From NCBI RefSeq assembly GCF_000186865.1, contig NW_008705575.1, positions 237,987 through 301,986 on the forward strand: DNA of 64,000 nt. Reading direction: 5' to 3'. Made by a program: the position numbers and the translations under genes. The notes beneath the pieces are model-generated. The model made no database searches, was not told where the DNA came from, and saw only the letters and a program-made list of their open reading frames with translations. This document shows positions 47,439 to 57,232 of this stretch, in pieces. The DNA is from Aureococcus anophagefferens (Eukaryota; Sar; Pelagophyceae; Pelagomonadales; Pelagomonadaceae). The first letter of the stretch is position 1. Each line of letters starts with the position of its first letter.

Positions 47439-47666
47439 CTAGGGCGCGCCGCGGCCGCGCGGCGCCTCCGGCGCGAGGCGCTGCGCGAACAGCAAACACG
47501 CGAGCGCGATGAAGGGGCCCGACCGCCCGTTCTGCGCCGTCCAGGGCTGCGCGACGTCCGGCATCGGCAACGACGATTCGTCGGCGGCGGCGAACCGCCC
47601 GAAGGCGCTGGCGCCGCTGCAGAGGAAGGACGCCACGAGGAGCAGGAAGAAGGACGACCGCGGCAT
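47439..47666 (-). CDS. Small membrane or secreted protein, 75 residues
   Basis: The signal peptide MPRSSFFLLLVASFLCSGAS is followed by a short lumenal part (PMPDVAQPWTAQNGRSGP) and a second hydrophobic segment (FIALACLLFAQRLAPE). That layout suggests a small single-span organellar or secretory-pathway protein. No family is recognised. The frame extends upstream only without an ATG. It lies between two convincing genes with normal spacing (226 nt to the divergent ATG), which supports it. Confidence 0.5.
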   Translation of the reverse strand: MPRSSFFLLLVASFLCSGASAFGRFAAADESSLPMPDVAQPWTAQNGRSGPFIALACLLFAQRLAPEAPRGRGAP

Positions 47667-47892
47667 GGTCGCGGAGCGGCGCGTCGGCGAGGGAGGCGCG
47701 CGGGCGGTGGCGGCGCGGCGAGGCGGGTGGATCGGCACGGCGATCACGAAAGCGACGTTGGATGGCAGCGATGCTGTCAGGTCGGGGCAGCTACTGTCTC
47801 AAGTGTCGCTGGACACAAGGTGCCGTTGAGCGCAGTCCGTTACAGTTTTATCGAGCGCGGTAACTGCCGACATCAAGCTTCGGGATGGCACG

Positions 47893-48777
47893 ATGGTGAT
47901 GGCCTTCGTCGTGCTCCTGTCGGGGCACCTGAGATCTTTGTTGCAATTCGGCACCTTCTACACCCTGCGGGACCATGTCATCCTACCGCTCGACGCGCGC
48001 GGCGGCGTCGTGAGCGTCGTCTGCGCCGACAAGAGCGACAAGGCCGACAAGGCCGAGCTCGAGCGGCGCGTCTGGCCGGAGCTCAAGACGCGGCGCGCGA
48101 CGTTCACCGACCAGATCTCGCAGACGGCGCGGCGCGCGCACTGCGCGCGCGAGGCGCTCGCGCTCGAGGCGTCCGGCGCCCGGCCGTTCTCGCATTTCGT
48201 GCACTGCCGCCCGGACGTCGTCTTCGCGCGGCCGCTCGCGGTCGTCTCGCGCGCGGCGATCACGACGCGCGCGCGGTCCGTCTCCGGCGTCGGCGCCGTC
48301 GACGGCGACGCGCTCACGTCCGGCGGCTGCGGCCCCTGCGACGGCTTCTTCGGCTCGACCGCGAGCGCGAACGACGGCCGCCCGTGCCTTTTGCTGACGG
48401 ACCAGTTCGCCGTCGTGCCCCGGACCTTCGTGCGCGCCTACTTTGGCGCGACGCCGCCGCCGCTCCCGCCGCGGCCGGGCCTCGGCGGCCTCGTCGACGC
48501 GCTCGCGGGCGGCGGGCCCCGGAGCGGCGGCGACGACTGTCCGCTGGAACTGGCGCTCGACGCGTCGACGCTGGAGCGGTGCCCCTGCGCGACCATGTAC
48601 GCCGAGGGCGCGCTGACGACGCGCGTCGCGGCCGCGGCGCCGCGGATCTGCCTCGCGCCGCTGCGCTACGACCTCGACGACCGGCGGAGCCGCGACATGT
48701 CGCTGCGGCGCTACGAGTCGAAACGGAGGCGGATCCCGCGGGGCGCCTGGGAGGTCGCGCGGAACGTGAGCTGCTAA
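47893..48777 (+). CDS. Putative glycosyltransferase-like protein
   Basis: 294 residues, intronless. The sequence opens with a Rossmann-like start (MAFVVLLSGHLRSL) and includes FSHFVHCRPDVVFARPLAVV and LLTDQFAVVPRTFVRAYF. The 'RPD..F..P' and 'DQFAVV' blocks resemble nucleotide-sugar glycosyltransferases of the GT-A sort found in stramenopiles, but I cannot name a family and this is a weak call. It has no clear membrane anchor. The ATGs at 47893 and 47899 are both possible. Its TAA stop abuts the stop of the opposite-strand gene with no base between. Confidence 0.5.
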   Translation: MVMAFVVLLSGHLRSLLQFGTFYTLRDHVILPLDARGGVVSVVCADKSDKADKAELERRVWPELKTRRATFTDQISQTARRAHCAREALALEASGARPFSHFVHCRPDVVFARPLAVVSRAAITTRARSVSGVGAVDGDALTSGGCGPCDGFFGSTASANDGRPCLLLTDQFAVVPRTFVRAYFGATPPPLPPRPGLGGLVDALAGGGPRSGGDDCPLELALDASTLERCPCATMYAEGALTTRVAAAAPRICLAPLRYDLDDRRSRDMSLRRYESKRRRIPRGAWEVARNVSC

Positions 48778-49365
48778 TTAGGAGGGGTCGTCGAGGCCGC
48801 GGAGGACGAAGACGAACGCGAGGGCCGCGGCGCCGCCGTGGACGCAGGCGACGTGCGTCCACGTCGCGCGGCGGTAGGCCGCGTCGCGCGCCGCGGTGCC
48901 CGGGCGCGTGAACGACGACGACGCGCGGTCGCGCACCTCCCGGTAGTAGCGCGTCTCGTTGTAGGCGAAGGCCGCGGCGACGGCGGCGAGCGACGCCCAC
49001 CACGCGGCCGTCCAGGCCGGCGACCGCGCGCGCGCCGTCGCGAGGTAGGACCCGTACGCGGCCGTCGCGGCGACGGCGAGCAGGTCCGCGGCGTGGCGCC
49101 AGCTCGTCACGCGCGGCCTGCGCCAGTGGTTCACGGACGTGCCGTAGAGGCCGAGCGCGACGGCCGCCAGGACCTCGTAGCCCCGCACGAAGCTGACCAC
49201 GGCGAGCGCGAGGAAGCAGTGGGCCGAGGCGACGGCGGGCCGGGCGATGCGGTCGGGGATGACGACGTCGGCGTCGAAGTGCTGCGCGTAGTCGTGTTCC
49301 GGCTTCGCGGCGTCGACGGGCGTCGCGGCGGCGCCGTACTCGAGGTCGACGTCGGTCGCGTCCAT
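48778..49365 (-). CDS. Multi-pass membrane protein, unknown family
   Basis: 195 residues with about five hydrophobic segments after an acidic N-terminus of ~45 residues. Conserved-looking polar blocks inside the membrane region (GLYGTSVNHWRRPR, WRHAADLLAV, AYNETRYYREV, WTHVACVHGG) with His and Arg could be functional. I do not recognise the family. The ATG at 49365 is the only one in frame; a 33-bp coding-phase repeat lies immediately upstream and stays open, so a longer non-AUG-initiated form cannot be excluded. Confidence 0.6.
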   Translation of the reverse strand: MDATDVDLEYGAAATPVDAAKPEHDYAQHFDADVVIPDRIARPAVASAHCFLALAVVSFVRGYEVLAAVALGLYGTSVNHWRRPRVTSWRHAADLLAVAATAAYGSYLATARARSPAWTAAWWASLAAVAAAFAYNETRYYREVRDRASSSFTRPGTAARDAAYRRATWTHVACVHGGAAALAFVFVLRGLDDPS

Positions 49366-49366
49366 T

Positions 49367-49465
49367 AAGGGCGCAAATCGTGCGCCATAAGCATCATACA
49401 AGGGCGCAAATCGTGCGCCGTAAGCATCATACAGGGGTACAAACCGGGCGCCATAAGCATCATGC
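49367..49465. repeat. 33-bp tandem repeat x 3 abutting a start codon
   Basis: Copies at 49367, 49400 and 49433 contain GCGCCATAAGCATCATAC-like blocks. The array begins 2 nt upstream of the minus-strand ATG. It is in phase and would encode YDAYGARFAPL three times, but no ATG precedes it. Confidence 0.85.
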
Positions 49466-49707
49466 AAATCTGCGCACTGTGGCAAAAAGAAATCTGCAAC
49501 GTGCAGCTATGTTTGACCCTCTCTGTGCTGCCCAAAAACTGAAACGACGACGCTGCGTGCTCTGGCAACATCTTCCGCCGCGCGCGCGGCGCGTCGGCCG
49601 GCCTGAGCTCTCCGCGGCGCCGGACCCGCGGCGCGGCCGCGCCCCGCGCCGGCGCGGCGGTTTCGCGCGACCGCTCCGCTTCCTAAACACAAAAGACACG
49701 AAACGAG

Positions 49708-52401
49708 ATGGAGAGCAACCGCTACACGGTCAGTGGGCCTGTGCGCCAGTCGGCGCTCATGCGCCCGTCGATGATCAAGCCCGAGGTGAACTCGACGAAG
49801 ATGAACCACGAGGTCATCGACACGCAGAACACGGAGCAGGACCACCGCAAGTTCCTCGAGACGGGCGACGACGCTTTATATAGCGCGGAGAACATGCGGA
49901 AGCGCGCGGCGTTAAAGGAGGACCCCCAGATCCGCGCCTGGATCACCATGTTCTTCCGCACGTTCTCCATGCAGACCAAGCCCTGGTGCGCGGGGCACAA
50001 GAACGTGACGCGGTACCAGGTCTTCGCCTTCGAATTGCTATGCTGCAAAGCGCTGTTCCCGCCGGCGGCGTTCAACATGGAGGAGGCGCTCTGCTCCGTG
50101 GAGGAGGACCTCCAGCGCGATCTGGGCGACCGCGAGCAGATGTCCTTCCACGAATTCTCGGAGTCGCTCTTCGAGATCGTCGACATGTGGACGCTGACGT
50201 GCGAGAAGGACGAGTACCTCATCTTTCTGAGGAACCTGTACCTGCGCATCTCCGAGCCGTCGATCACGGGGTCGCGCCAGTTCCGGCGCGTCGACGCCGT
50301 CGTCTCCGTGGAGACGCCGGACCTGACGGCGATCCTGAAGGAGGGCGAGGTGCTCAAGGCGGACCGCGAGCTCGACGACACGGAGATCCAGCAGATGAAC
50401 GACGACTTCGAGTCGAGCCGCCAGAGCGACATCGAGCTGGGCATCGCGCCGCGGGGCTCGGGGCTCGAGGCGCAGGCCAGCGAGGAGGCCGCGCGGCCGA
50501 GCCGGCGCACCGTCGCGCCGGGCGGCGGGCGGCGGCGCACGTCCGTCGCGCGGCTGTCCGCGCAGGCCCAGCGGCGGTCCTCCGTGGCGGCGACGCGCGA
50601 GATGGCGCGGGCGCGCAAGCGGAGCCGCCAGGTCACGCTCGTGGAGCCGAGCCACAGCAGCGACGAGGACGAGACGGACGACGACGCGTCGTCGTCGCGG
50701 CACGCGTCGCCCCGCGGCGGCAAGCGCCCCGTCGGCGGCCGCGACCCGACGCTCGCGCGGAACAACGCGCGGGGCAAGTACCAGGGCGCGAGCGAGCCCA
50801 TCTGGCGCGCGCCGGGCCGCCGCAACGACAGCCACGAGGGCGAGTACGACGGCTACGACGGCGACGGCCGCGCGCCGAAGAAGAAGAAGGACGGCACGAA
50901 CATGTGGCTCGTCGGCGGCGTCATGCGCACGCGGAACACGGGCGTCCTGCGCTACCTCGGGCCCTCCGACGGCCACACGCTGCCCCAGGACGCGCTTTCC
51001 CGGGGGGGTTCGGCGGAGCGCGCGAACAACCGGTGGCTCGTGTCCACGGGCGGCTCCGGCGGGCGCGGCGCGGCGTCCGAGGTCATGGACTGGGGGCCCT
51101 ACGACGGCGGCGGCCAGCGCGCGCCGCGGCCCTGGGACCGGCGCTGGTCCGACGGCCGCCGCGGGCGGCCGAGCGACGGCGTCGCCGAGGCGGTGGGCAA
51201 GGGCGGCCGGAGGAAGAAGGAGAAGGCCATCCCGCGGACGGCGGCGTGGCTCTTCCACATGGACCAGGCGTCCTGGGGCGGCGACGCGTCGTCGCTGGAC
51301 GCGGACTCGTTCGACGAATTCGGGTCCGTCGAATCGCTCGGGTCGCACTACGTCATGGTCGCCGCGGAGCGCGCGACGTCGGCCGCCGACGGCCTCTTCC
51401 ACATCGGCGTCTCCGCGCCGGGGTCTGCCGTGGCCACCGCGGGGCCCCACAGCCGGCCGGGGCGGGATTCGCTGTCGTCCGGCGCGTCCTACGTGTCCGA
51501 GCTCACGCAGGTCCCCGCGACGCCCCGGCGCCTCCTCGACGAGGAGCGCCGGCCTCTGCCGAAGCTCGCGCCGGGCCGCGTGCCCGGCGGCAAGCGCGCG
51601 TCCTGGGCGGCCTACGCGCCGGCCGTCGCGGAGCCGTCGCGCGTGTCGTCGCGCCTCGCGCCGCGGCCGCGGCCGCCGCCGCGGCCGCCCGCGCCGCCGG
51701 GCGAGGCGCCGGCGCCCGAGGCGCCGGAGCGGCCGGAGACGGAGCCCGAGGCCGCCGCGCCGGCGCCCGCGGCGCCGCCGGTCAAGGTCGAGGTCCGCCG
51801 CGCCGCGGCGACGGCGCCCGTCGAGAGCCGCGTCGTCGTGGGCTTGGACGCGTCGACGACGCTGACGGGCGGCTCGGTCACGTCCGCCGGCCGGCCCGGG
51901 CGCCAGCTCAGCGCGCTCCAGCGGCGCGCCGTCGCGCGCGACGGCTTCGGCGTCGCGCGGCGCGCGAAGAAGCGGCCCGGCGCGAACCGCAACGTCGCGT
52001 CGCTGTCGTCGCCGAAGCGCAAGAACGGCGCGCCGCCCCTCGACGCGCCCGACGCGCTCTACGCGCCCGCGCCGCCCGTGGTGTCGGCGACGCAGCCGAA
52101 GCGGTCGCTCCGGGAGCTCGCGGCGCGCGCGGGCGCGGAGGGCCCGAGGCGCGGCGCGCCGCGGCGCTTCCCGGACCCCGTCCTCGAGGCGCGCATCTGC
52201 CGGGGGTCGCCGCCCCTCGCGTCGGCGCGCCAGCTCGTGCCCGGCGACCCGGGGTCCCTCACCCTGTCGCCGTCGGCCGCGGGGTCGCTCAACCTGTCGC
52301 CGTCGCCGCCGAATTCGCCGCGGAAGCGCGCGCCGAACCGCGCGGTCCGCGTCGTCGAGGTCGGCGCGGACCCGCGCGGCGCCGCGTCGCGTAGCTACTA
52401 A
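49708..52401 (+). CDS. Unknown 897-residue protein, helical N-domain and long disordered tail
   Basis: An intronless gene. Residues ~50-190 form a helical domain (RAWITMFFRTFSMQTKPWC, FHEFSESLFEIVDMWTLTCE, YLIFLRNLYLRIS) that recalls helical domains of flagellar or EF-hand-like proteins, without clear Ca2+ loops. The remaining ~700 residues are low complexity: Arg/Ser, Asp, Gly and Pro-rich, with a 14-residue-type repeat near the end (GSLTLSPSAAGSLNLSPS). No signal peptide or membrane span. I cannot assign a function; a scaffold or RNA/chromatin-binding role would fit the basic Ser/Arg regions. Its stop is 11 nt from the gyrB stop. Confidence 0.65.
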   Translation: MESNRYTVSGPVRQSALMRPSMIKPEVNSTKMNHEVIDTQNTEQDHRKFLETGDDALYSAENMRKRAALKEDPQIRAWITMFFRTFSMQTKPWCAGHKNVTRYQVFAFELLCCKALFPPAAFNMEEALCSVEEDLQRDLGDREQMSFHEFSESLFEIVDMWTLTCEKDEYLIFLRNLYLRISEPSITGSRQFRRVDAVVSVETPDLTAILKEGEVLKADRELDDTEIQQMNDDFESSRQSDIELGIAPRGSGLEAQASEEAARPSRRTVAPGGGRRRTSVARLSAQAQRRSSVAATREMARARKRSRQVTLVEPSHSSDEDETDDDASSSRHASPRGGKRPVGGRDPTLARNNARGKYQGASEPIWRAPGRRNDSHEGEYDGYDGDGRAPKKKKDGTNMWLVGGVMRTRNTGVLRYLGPSDGHTLPQDALSRGGSAERANNRWLVSTGGSGGRGAASEVMDWGPYDGGGQRAPRPWDRRWSDGRRGRPSDGVAEAVGKGGRRKKEKAIPRTAAWLFHMDQASWGGDASSLDADSFDEFGSVESLGSHYVMVAAERATSAADGLFHIGVSAPGSAVATAGPHSRPGRDSLSSGASYVSELTQVPATPRRLLDEERRPLPKLAPGRVPGGKRASWAAYAPAVAEPSRVSSRLAPRPRPPPRPPAPPGEAPAPEAPERPETEPEAAAPAPAAPPVKVEVRRAAATAPVESRVVVGLDASTTLTGGSVTSAGRPGRQLSALQRRAVARDGFGVARRAKKRPGANRNVASLSSPKRKNGAPPLDAPDALYAPAPPVVSATQPKRSLRELAARAGAEGPRRGAPRRFPDPVLEARICRGSPPLASARQLVPGDPGSLTLSPSAAGSLNLSPSPPNSPRKRAPNRAVRVVEVGADPRGAASRSY

Positions 52402-52412
52402 GGGGACTCGCC

Positions 52413-54726
52413 TTAGAAGTCGAGGTCCTCGGCGTCGAGGGCGACGGAGTTCGCGACGATGTACTCCTTCCGCTCGGCGACGGAGTCGCCCATGAGGAGC
52501 GTGATGACCTTGTCGGCCTTGGCGGCGTCGTCGACGACGACCTGCTGCATCTTGCGCGCCGTCGGGTCCATGGTCGTCGCCCAGAGCTGGTTCGGCATCA
52601 TCTCGCCCAGACCCTTGAAGCGCTGGATCGTGGCCTTGCCGTCGCCCGCGAGCGCGGCCTCCAAATCGTCGTCGGACCAGCAGTACGTGTCCTTGCGGCC
52701 CCGCGACACCTTGTAGAGGGGCGGGCAGGCGATGAAGACGTGGCCGTCCTCGATGAGCGACCGCTGGTAGCGGTAGAAGAACGTGAGGATGAGCGCGCGG
52801 ATGTGCGCGCCGTCGACGTCCGCGTCGGTCATGATGACGATGCGGTGGTAGCGCAGGTTGTCGCGGTTGAACTCCTCGCCGCGGACGCCCAGGCCCAGCG
52901 CGCTGATGAGCGCCTGGAGCTCCGCGTTGAGGTAGATGCGCTCGGGCGCGCACTTCTCGACGTTCAAGATCTTCCCCCGGAGCCTGTGTGGCATTCAAAT
53001 CTTCAACTCGACTTCAATGTGAGCGTACGCGACAAGTGCGACGCAACCTCTTCGGCCGTGCTTCGAGAACTCGATGAGAGCCATCGATTCGTCCAAAAAT
53101 CAGCCGAATCGACTTCGATGTGATCGAGCTAGATAATTCTGAAGTTTGGTCAGGACCACCCAAACCAGTGGTTGCATTCCACACAGCCCGGAGCGGGAGG
53201 ATGGCCTGCGACTCGCGGTCGCGGCCCTGCTTGGCCGAGCCCGCGGCGGAGTCGCCCTCGACGATGAAGATCTCCGACAAGGCCGCGTCGCGGAGGCTGC
53301 AGTCCGCGAGCTTGCCCGGGAGCACCGTCGTCGCGAGCAAGCTCTTGCGCCGCACGAGGTCCCGCGCGGCCTTGGCGGCGCCCGCGGCCTTCTGGGCCGC
53401 GAGCGCCTTGTCGACGATGGCCTTGAGCGCCTGCGGGTGCCACTCGAAGAGCTGCTGGAGCGCGGCGCCGACGACGGCGTCGACGACCTGGCGGACGCCC
53501 GGGCTGCCGAGCCGCGTCTTCGTCTGGCCCTCGAACTCGGGCTCGGGCACGTTGACGAGGAGCACGGCCGTGAGGCCCTCGCGGACGTACTCGCCGGGCA
53601 CGTAGGCGTTGTCGCTCTTGCCGCTCGGCGACCGCTTCGCCGCGGCGTTGACGCTGCGCGCGACGACGGACCGCAACCCGTCGACGTGCGTGCCGCCGTC
53701 GGCCGTGCGGATGCCGTTGGCGAAGGACACCGTGACCTCCGCGTAGGCGTCGGAGGACCAGCGCAGCGCGCACTCGACCTCGACGCCGTCCTTCGTGCCC
53801 CTCGCGACGAACGCCTCCTTCGTGTGCTTGCCCTTGGTCACGGACGGCCCCAGGGCCGCGTGGAGCGGCGTCTTCTCCGACGTGAGGAAGTCGGCGTACT
53901 CGGAGATGCCGCCGTCGTGGCGGAAGACGTCGACGCGCGGGCCGCCGTCGCCCTTCTTCTTCTTCTTTTTCGGTTCCCGGAAGTCCGTGAGCGACAGTTC
54001 CACCCCGGCGTTGAGGAAGGCGAGCTCGTCCATGCGCGCGGCGAGCACGTCGTAGTCGAAGACCGTCTTCTCGAAGATGTCGCCGTCGGGGCTGAAGACG
54101 ACGCGCGTGCCCGTCGCCGCGCCCGGCGCGGCGTCGACTCTGGTCATGTCGCCCGTCGGCGTCCCGCGAGAAAACGCCATGGACGCCACGGACCCGTCGC
54201 GCGTGACCTCGACGTCGAGCTGGTGGGACAGCGCGTTGACGACGCTCAGACCGACGCCGTGCAGACCGCCGGACACGCGGTAGCCGCTCTCCGCGCCGCC
54301 GAACTTGCCGCCGGCGTGGAGCACGCAGAGCACGGTCTCCAGCGCCGACTTGCCCGTCTGCGGGTGCAGGTCGCAGGGGATGCCCCGGCCGTCGTCGCCG
54401 ACGGCGCAGGACCCGTCCGCGCGGAGCTCGACGGCCACCTTCGTCGCGTGGCCGGCCATGACCTCGTCGATGCTGTTGTCCAAGATCTCGAAGCAGAGGT
54501 GGTGCAGGCCCTTGGGGCCCGTGGACCCGATGTACATGCCCGGCCGCTTCCGCACGGCCTCGAGGCCCTCGAGGACCGTGATCTGGCCCGCGCCGTAGGC
54601 GCCCGTCGTCGCCTCGTAGAGGCGCGTGGTCGTGCGCGTCGCGGCCGAGGACCGCGGCGCGCTCAGGCCGCCGGCGCGCCGCAGAACGCGTGCGAACGTC
54701 AACAGCATGATAAGGCCTCGGCGCAT
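52413..54726 (-). CDS. GYRB: Organellar DNA gyrase subunit B
   Basis: The ATPase subunit of a bacterial-type topoisomerase II, nuclear-encoded and sent to plastid or mitochondrion. Exons 54726-53195 and 52983-52413 give 700 residues. A ~45-residue leader precedes TVLEGLEAVRKRPGMYIGST. GHKL ATPase motifs follow: EILDNSIDEV, DDGRGIP, GLHGVGLSVVNALS. The transducer domain has a Lys-rich insert (KKKKKKG). The TOPRIM domain has EGDSAAGSAKQGR and MTDADVDGAHI. The tail includes QRFKGLGEMMPNQLW. Intron removal restores ILPLRGKILNVEK. The gyrase A partner is not in the window. Confidence 0.95.
52984..53194 (-). mobile_element. Introner element, family A (gyrB)
   Basis: In gene sense the target copy GCTCCGGG is perfect on both sides. 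The 203-bp element begins CTGTGTGGAATGC and ends GCCACACAG. Exact core in gene sense. GC-AG, phase 2. Confidence 0.96.
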
Positions 54727-54915
54727 CGCTGGGGCGCAGCGGCGGGGGCGTCGAGCAAGCGAACTACTGCGTCGAGCGCGCGAACTACTGCGCCTCGCAG
54801 CAACACATGCTCTTCCACTCGCTGGCGCAGTTCAAGGCAACGTCGAGAAGGGGGCCTCAACGTCAGCCTCGGTGCACCCAGCGCGCACCCATGTATAGCT
54901 GCTGAGTCCCATCCC

Positions 54916-56127
54916 ATGGCGCGCGTCGCGCCCGGCGACGCGGCACCCGCAACAACGCGACGACGCGACGTCACGGCGAGCCTCGTGCGCGCCGCGGCCG
55001 CGCCGGCGGTGGCCATGAACCGCTGCTTCGCCGCGGGCTGCCGCGGCGGCGTCCGATTCGAGGGCAGCCCGCGCCGCTACGTCTTGGCCGCGTGCTGCAA
55101 CGGCACCGGCCACGTGACGCAGGCGAAGGCCGTCGCCGACTGTTTGAGCGAGCTGGGCTACGAGTGCGCGGGCGTCATTTTGGAGGCGGGCCTCTCGGAC
55201 AAACTCCGGCGCGAGGTCTTCGAGCCCATGGGCGCGCCGACGCTCGTGCTCGCGGGCGTCCAGCTCGTCGACGCAAGGGGCGCGATAGGATTCGGCGCGC
55301 TCTTCTCCCGCGGCGCCGGGCTCACGGCGCGGCTCCCGCGCGCGGCCCGCGAGTGCCGCGCCTTCGTGCGCGCGGCCGACGCGGGCTTCCTGGTCAGCTG
55401 CTGGCACTACTCGCTCGCGCTGCTCCTGTCCACGGCGCCGGCGGCGCGGAAGCGAGTCGTCCACGTCGCGCCGCAGTTCGCGCGCGCGCGCGACGCCATG
55501 CCGCCGTCGACGGGGCTCCGGGAGAGCCTCTGGCGCGGGGGGCTCCTCGCGCTGCGCGACGTCTTCGCGTCGACGGGCGCGTGCGTCGGCGTCGGCGACG
55601 ACGGCGGCCTGCCGCCGCTGCTGGACCCGCCGCCGGCCTGGGCGGGGCCGCCCGACGGCAAGAAGCTCATCCTGTGCTACTTCCTGAGCGCGGGCGCGGT
55701 CGCGGCGCTCTCGGACGCCGTCGCGGGCCGGGACGACGCGGTCTTCCACGTCTTCTCGGACCCCGTGTCCGACCGCCCGCACGTCGTCGCCCACGCGAAG
55801 AGCCGGGCGCTCTTCCGGGAATTTTTTGAAAAATGCGACGGCGTCATCTGCAGCGCGGGCAACGAGACGGTCTGGGAGGCCGTCTGCCGCGGCGTCCGCG
55901 TCGTCGCGGTGCCGACGCGCGGCCACGCGGAGCAGGTGCTCAACGCGCACGCCCACGCGGCCCGGTACCCGGCGCTCGTCCGCGCGGCGGCGACGCTCAC
56001 GGGCGCCGACGTCGAGTGGGTCGTCGCGGGGCCCGGCGACGGCGCGCGCGCCGCGTCCGCGGAGCTCCGCGCGGCCGTCGCCACGCGCGCGGCGGCCGTC
56101 CGCGCGGTCCTGCCCGCGCCGTCGTAA
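54916..56127 (+). CDS. GT-B glycosyltransferase (GT28/MurG-MGD-like C-terminus)
   Basis: 403 residues. The N-terminal Rossmann half opens YVLAACCNGTGHVTQAKAVA, the 'GG.GH' -type acceptor loop of GT-B enzymes. The C-terminal half has KKLILCYFLSAGAV and the donor-binding block CDGVICSAGNETVWEAVCRG followed by VVAVPTRGHAEQVLNA, typical of UDP-sugar transferases of families GT1/GT28. The first ~35 residues are basic and Ala-rich, a possible organellar or signal sequence. Donor and acceptor cannot be told. It shares a 189-nt divergent promoter with gyrB. The stop is 1 nt from that of the next gene. Confidence 0.75.
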   Translation: MARVAPGDAAPATTRRRDVTASLVRAAAAPAVAMNRCFAAGCRGGVRFEGSPRRYVLAACCNGTGHVTQAKAVADCLSELGYECAGVILEAGLSDKLRREVFEPMGAPTLVLAGVQLVDARGAIGFGALFSRGAGLTARLPRAARECRAFVRAADAGFLVSCWHYSLALLLSTAPAARKRVVHVAPQFARARDAMPPSTGLRESLWRGGLLALRDVFASTGACVGVGDDGGLPPLLDPPPAWAGPPDGKKLILCYFLSAGAVAALSDAVAGRDDAVFHVFSDPVSDRPHVVAHAKSRALFREFFEKCDGVICSAGNETVWEAVCRGVRVVAVPTRGHAEQVLNAHAHAARYPALVRAAATLTGADVEWVVAGPGDGARAASAELRAAVATRAAAVRAVLPAPS

Positions 56128-56128
56128 A

Positions 56129-57157
56129 TTAGGGGAAGCACGCGAGGCGCCGGGGGCACAGGTCCGCGGCGCCGTCGAAGATGGCCGTCGGCCTCGAGGG
56201 CCGCGAGAAGTGGCGGAGCCGCGCCTCGGTCGTCGGCGCGTCGCGCGACGCGCACGGCGCGCCGGCGCAGGCGCCGCCGGGGACGAAGTGGACGTTCGCT
56301 CGTCCGACGCGGCCCGCGCGCGCGAGGTGCTTCCGTCGTCCGTGGTTCCGCGGGCAGCGCGCGCAGTCGGCGCAGCGGCGCGCGTCGCAGAAGGGCGCCC
56401 AGTCCGCGCAGGGCGCCGCCGCGGCGTCGGTGCAGGGCACGGGCGCCTCGAGGGCCGAGCCGAAGGTGACGACGTCCAGGCGCGCCGCGGCCGCCGCGGC
56501 CGCGACATCACGGAGCGAGCCGCGTCCCGGGAGCGCGAGGAGCTCGTCGAGGTCGACGCTCAGGACCCAGCCGGCGCCGGCGGCCGCGCTCCGCAGGAGG
56601 CAGTCGTTGAGCACGAAGTTCTGGCCCCAGTACATGATGGACCGGTTCTCCGAGAATTGGCACCGCGCGCCGTGGCGCCGGCCGGGAGTCCGCGTCGTCC
56701 GCGCGGCGCAGCTTCGGAGCCAGGCGACGTGGACGAGCTCGACGTCGCCGCCGAGGGCCGGGATCGGCGCCGGCGGGGCCGCCGCGTAGAGCACGACGCG
56801 GGCCGCGCCGAGGGCCCGGTAGTGGTCGAGGAACGCGGAAGTCCATCGGAGGCCCCGGGCCGTCGCCAGGTAGTCGCCGTAGACCGTGGGCACGCAGACG
56901 GCGACGGCCGTGCCGTTCGTCGCGGTCGGCGCCCCGCAGTGCTCCACGAAGACCTCGTCGGTGTTGCCGAGCTCGCCGTGGGCGTCGCCGACGCGGCTCG
57001 CGGCGCAGCCCGACCGCCGCCGCCGCGCGCGCCAGTCGGCGAGCGTCGCCGCCGCCACCGTCGCGGTGCGGCCGCCGGGGAACGCGTAGGTCGCCTCCCG
57101 CTCGAGCACGGAGACGCGGCCCGCGGCGGCCAGGGCCGCGACGAGCCCGACGCGCAT
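56129..57157 (-). CDS. Glycosyltransferase family 92-like (DUF23) protein
   Basis: 342 residues. The block LRWTSAFLDHYRALGAARVVLYAA matches the GT92 'W..EFI.HY..LG..H...Y' segment. FVLNDCLLRSAAAGAGWVLSVDLDELLALP matches 'N.CL......W....D.DEF' with the metal-binding DxD. A Cys-rich segment (CTDAAAAPC...CADCARCPRN) and an RHFSRP block follow. The N-terminus (MRVGLVAALAAAGRVSVL) could be a signal anchor for the Golgi. The ATG at 57157 is only 75 nt from the divergent gene's ATG. Confidence 0.75.
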   Translation of the reverse strand: MRVGLVAALAAAGRVSVLEREATYAFPGGRTATVAAATLADWRARRRRSGCAASRVGDAHGELGNTDEVFVEHCGAPTATNGTAVAVCVPTVYGDYLATARGLRWTSAFLDHYRALGAARVVLYAAAPPAPIPALGGDVELVHVAWLRSCAARTTRTPGRRHGARCQFSENRSIMYWGQNFVLNDCLLRSAAAGAGWVLSVDLDELLALPGRGSLRDVAAAAAAARLDVVTFGSALEAPVPCTDAAAAPCADWAPFCDARRCADCARCPRNHGRRKHLARAGRVGRANVHFVPGGACAGAPCASRDAPTTEARLRHFSRPSRPTAIFDGAADLCPRRLACFP

Positions 57158-57232
57158 CCCATCGATCGATTCGATCTACGGTGAAGTTTCAACTCGAACA
57201 TCTTTTAGCGCGGGGGCGGCTCGTCGGCAAGC

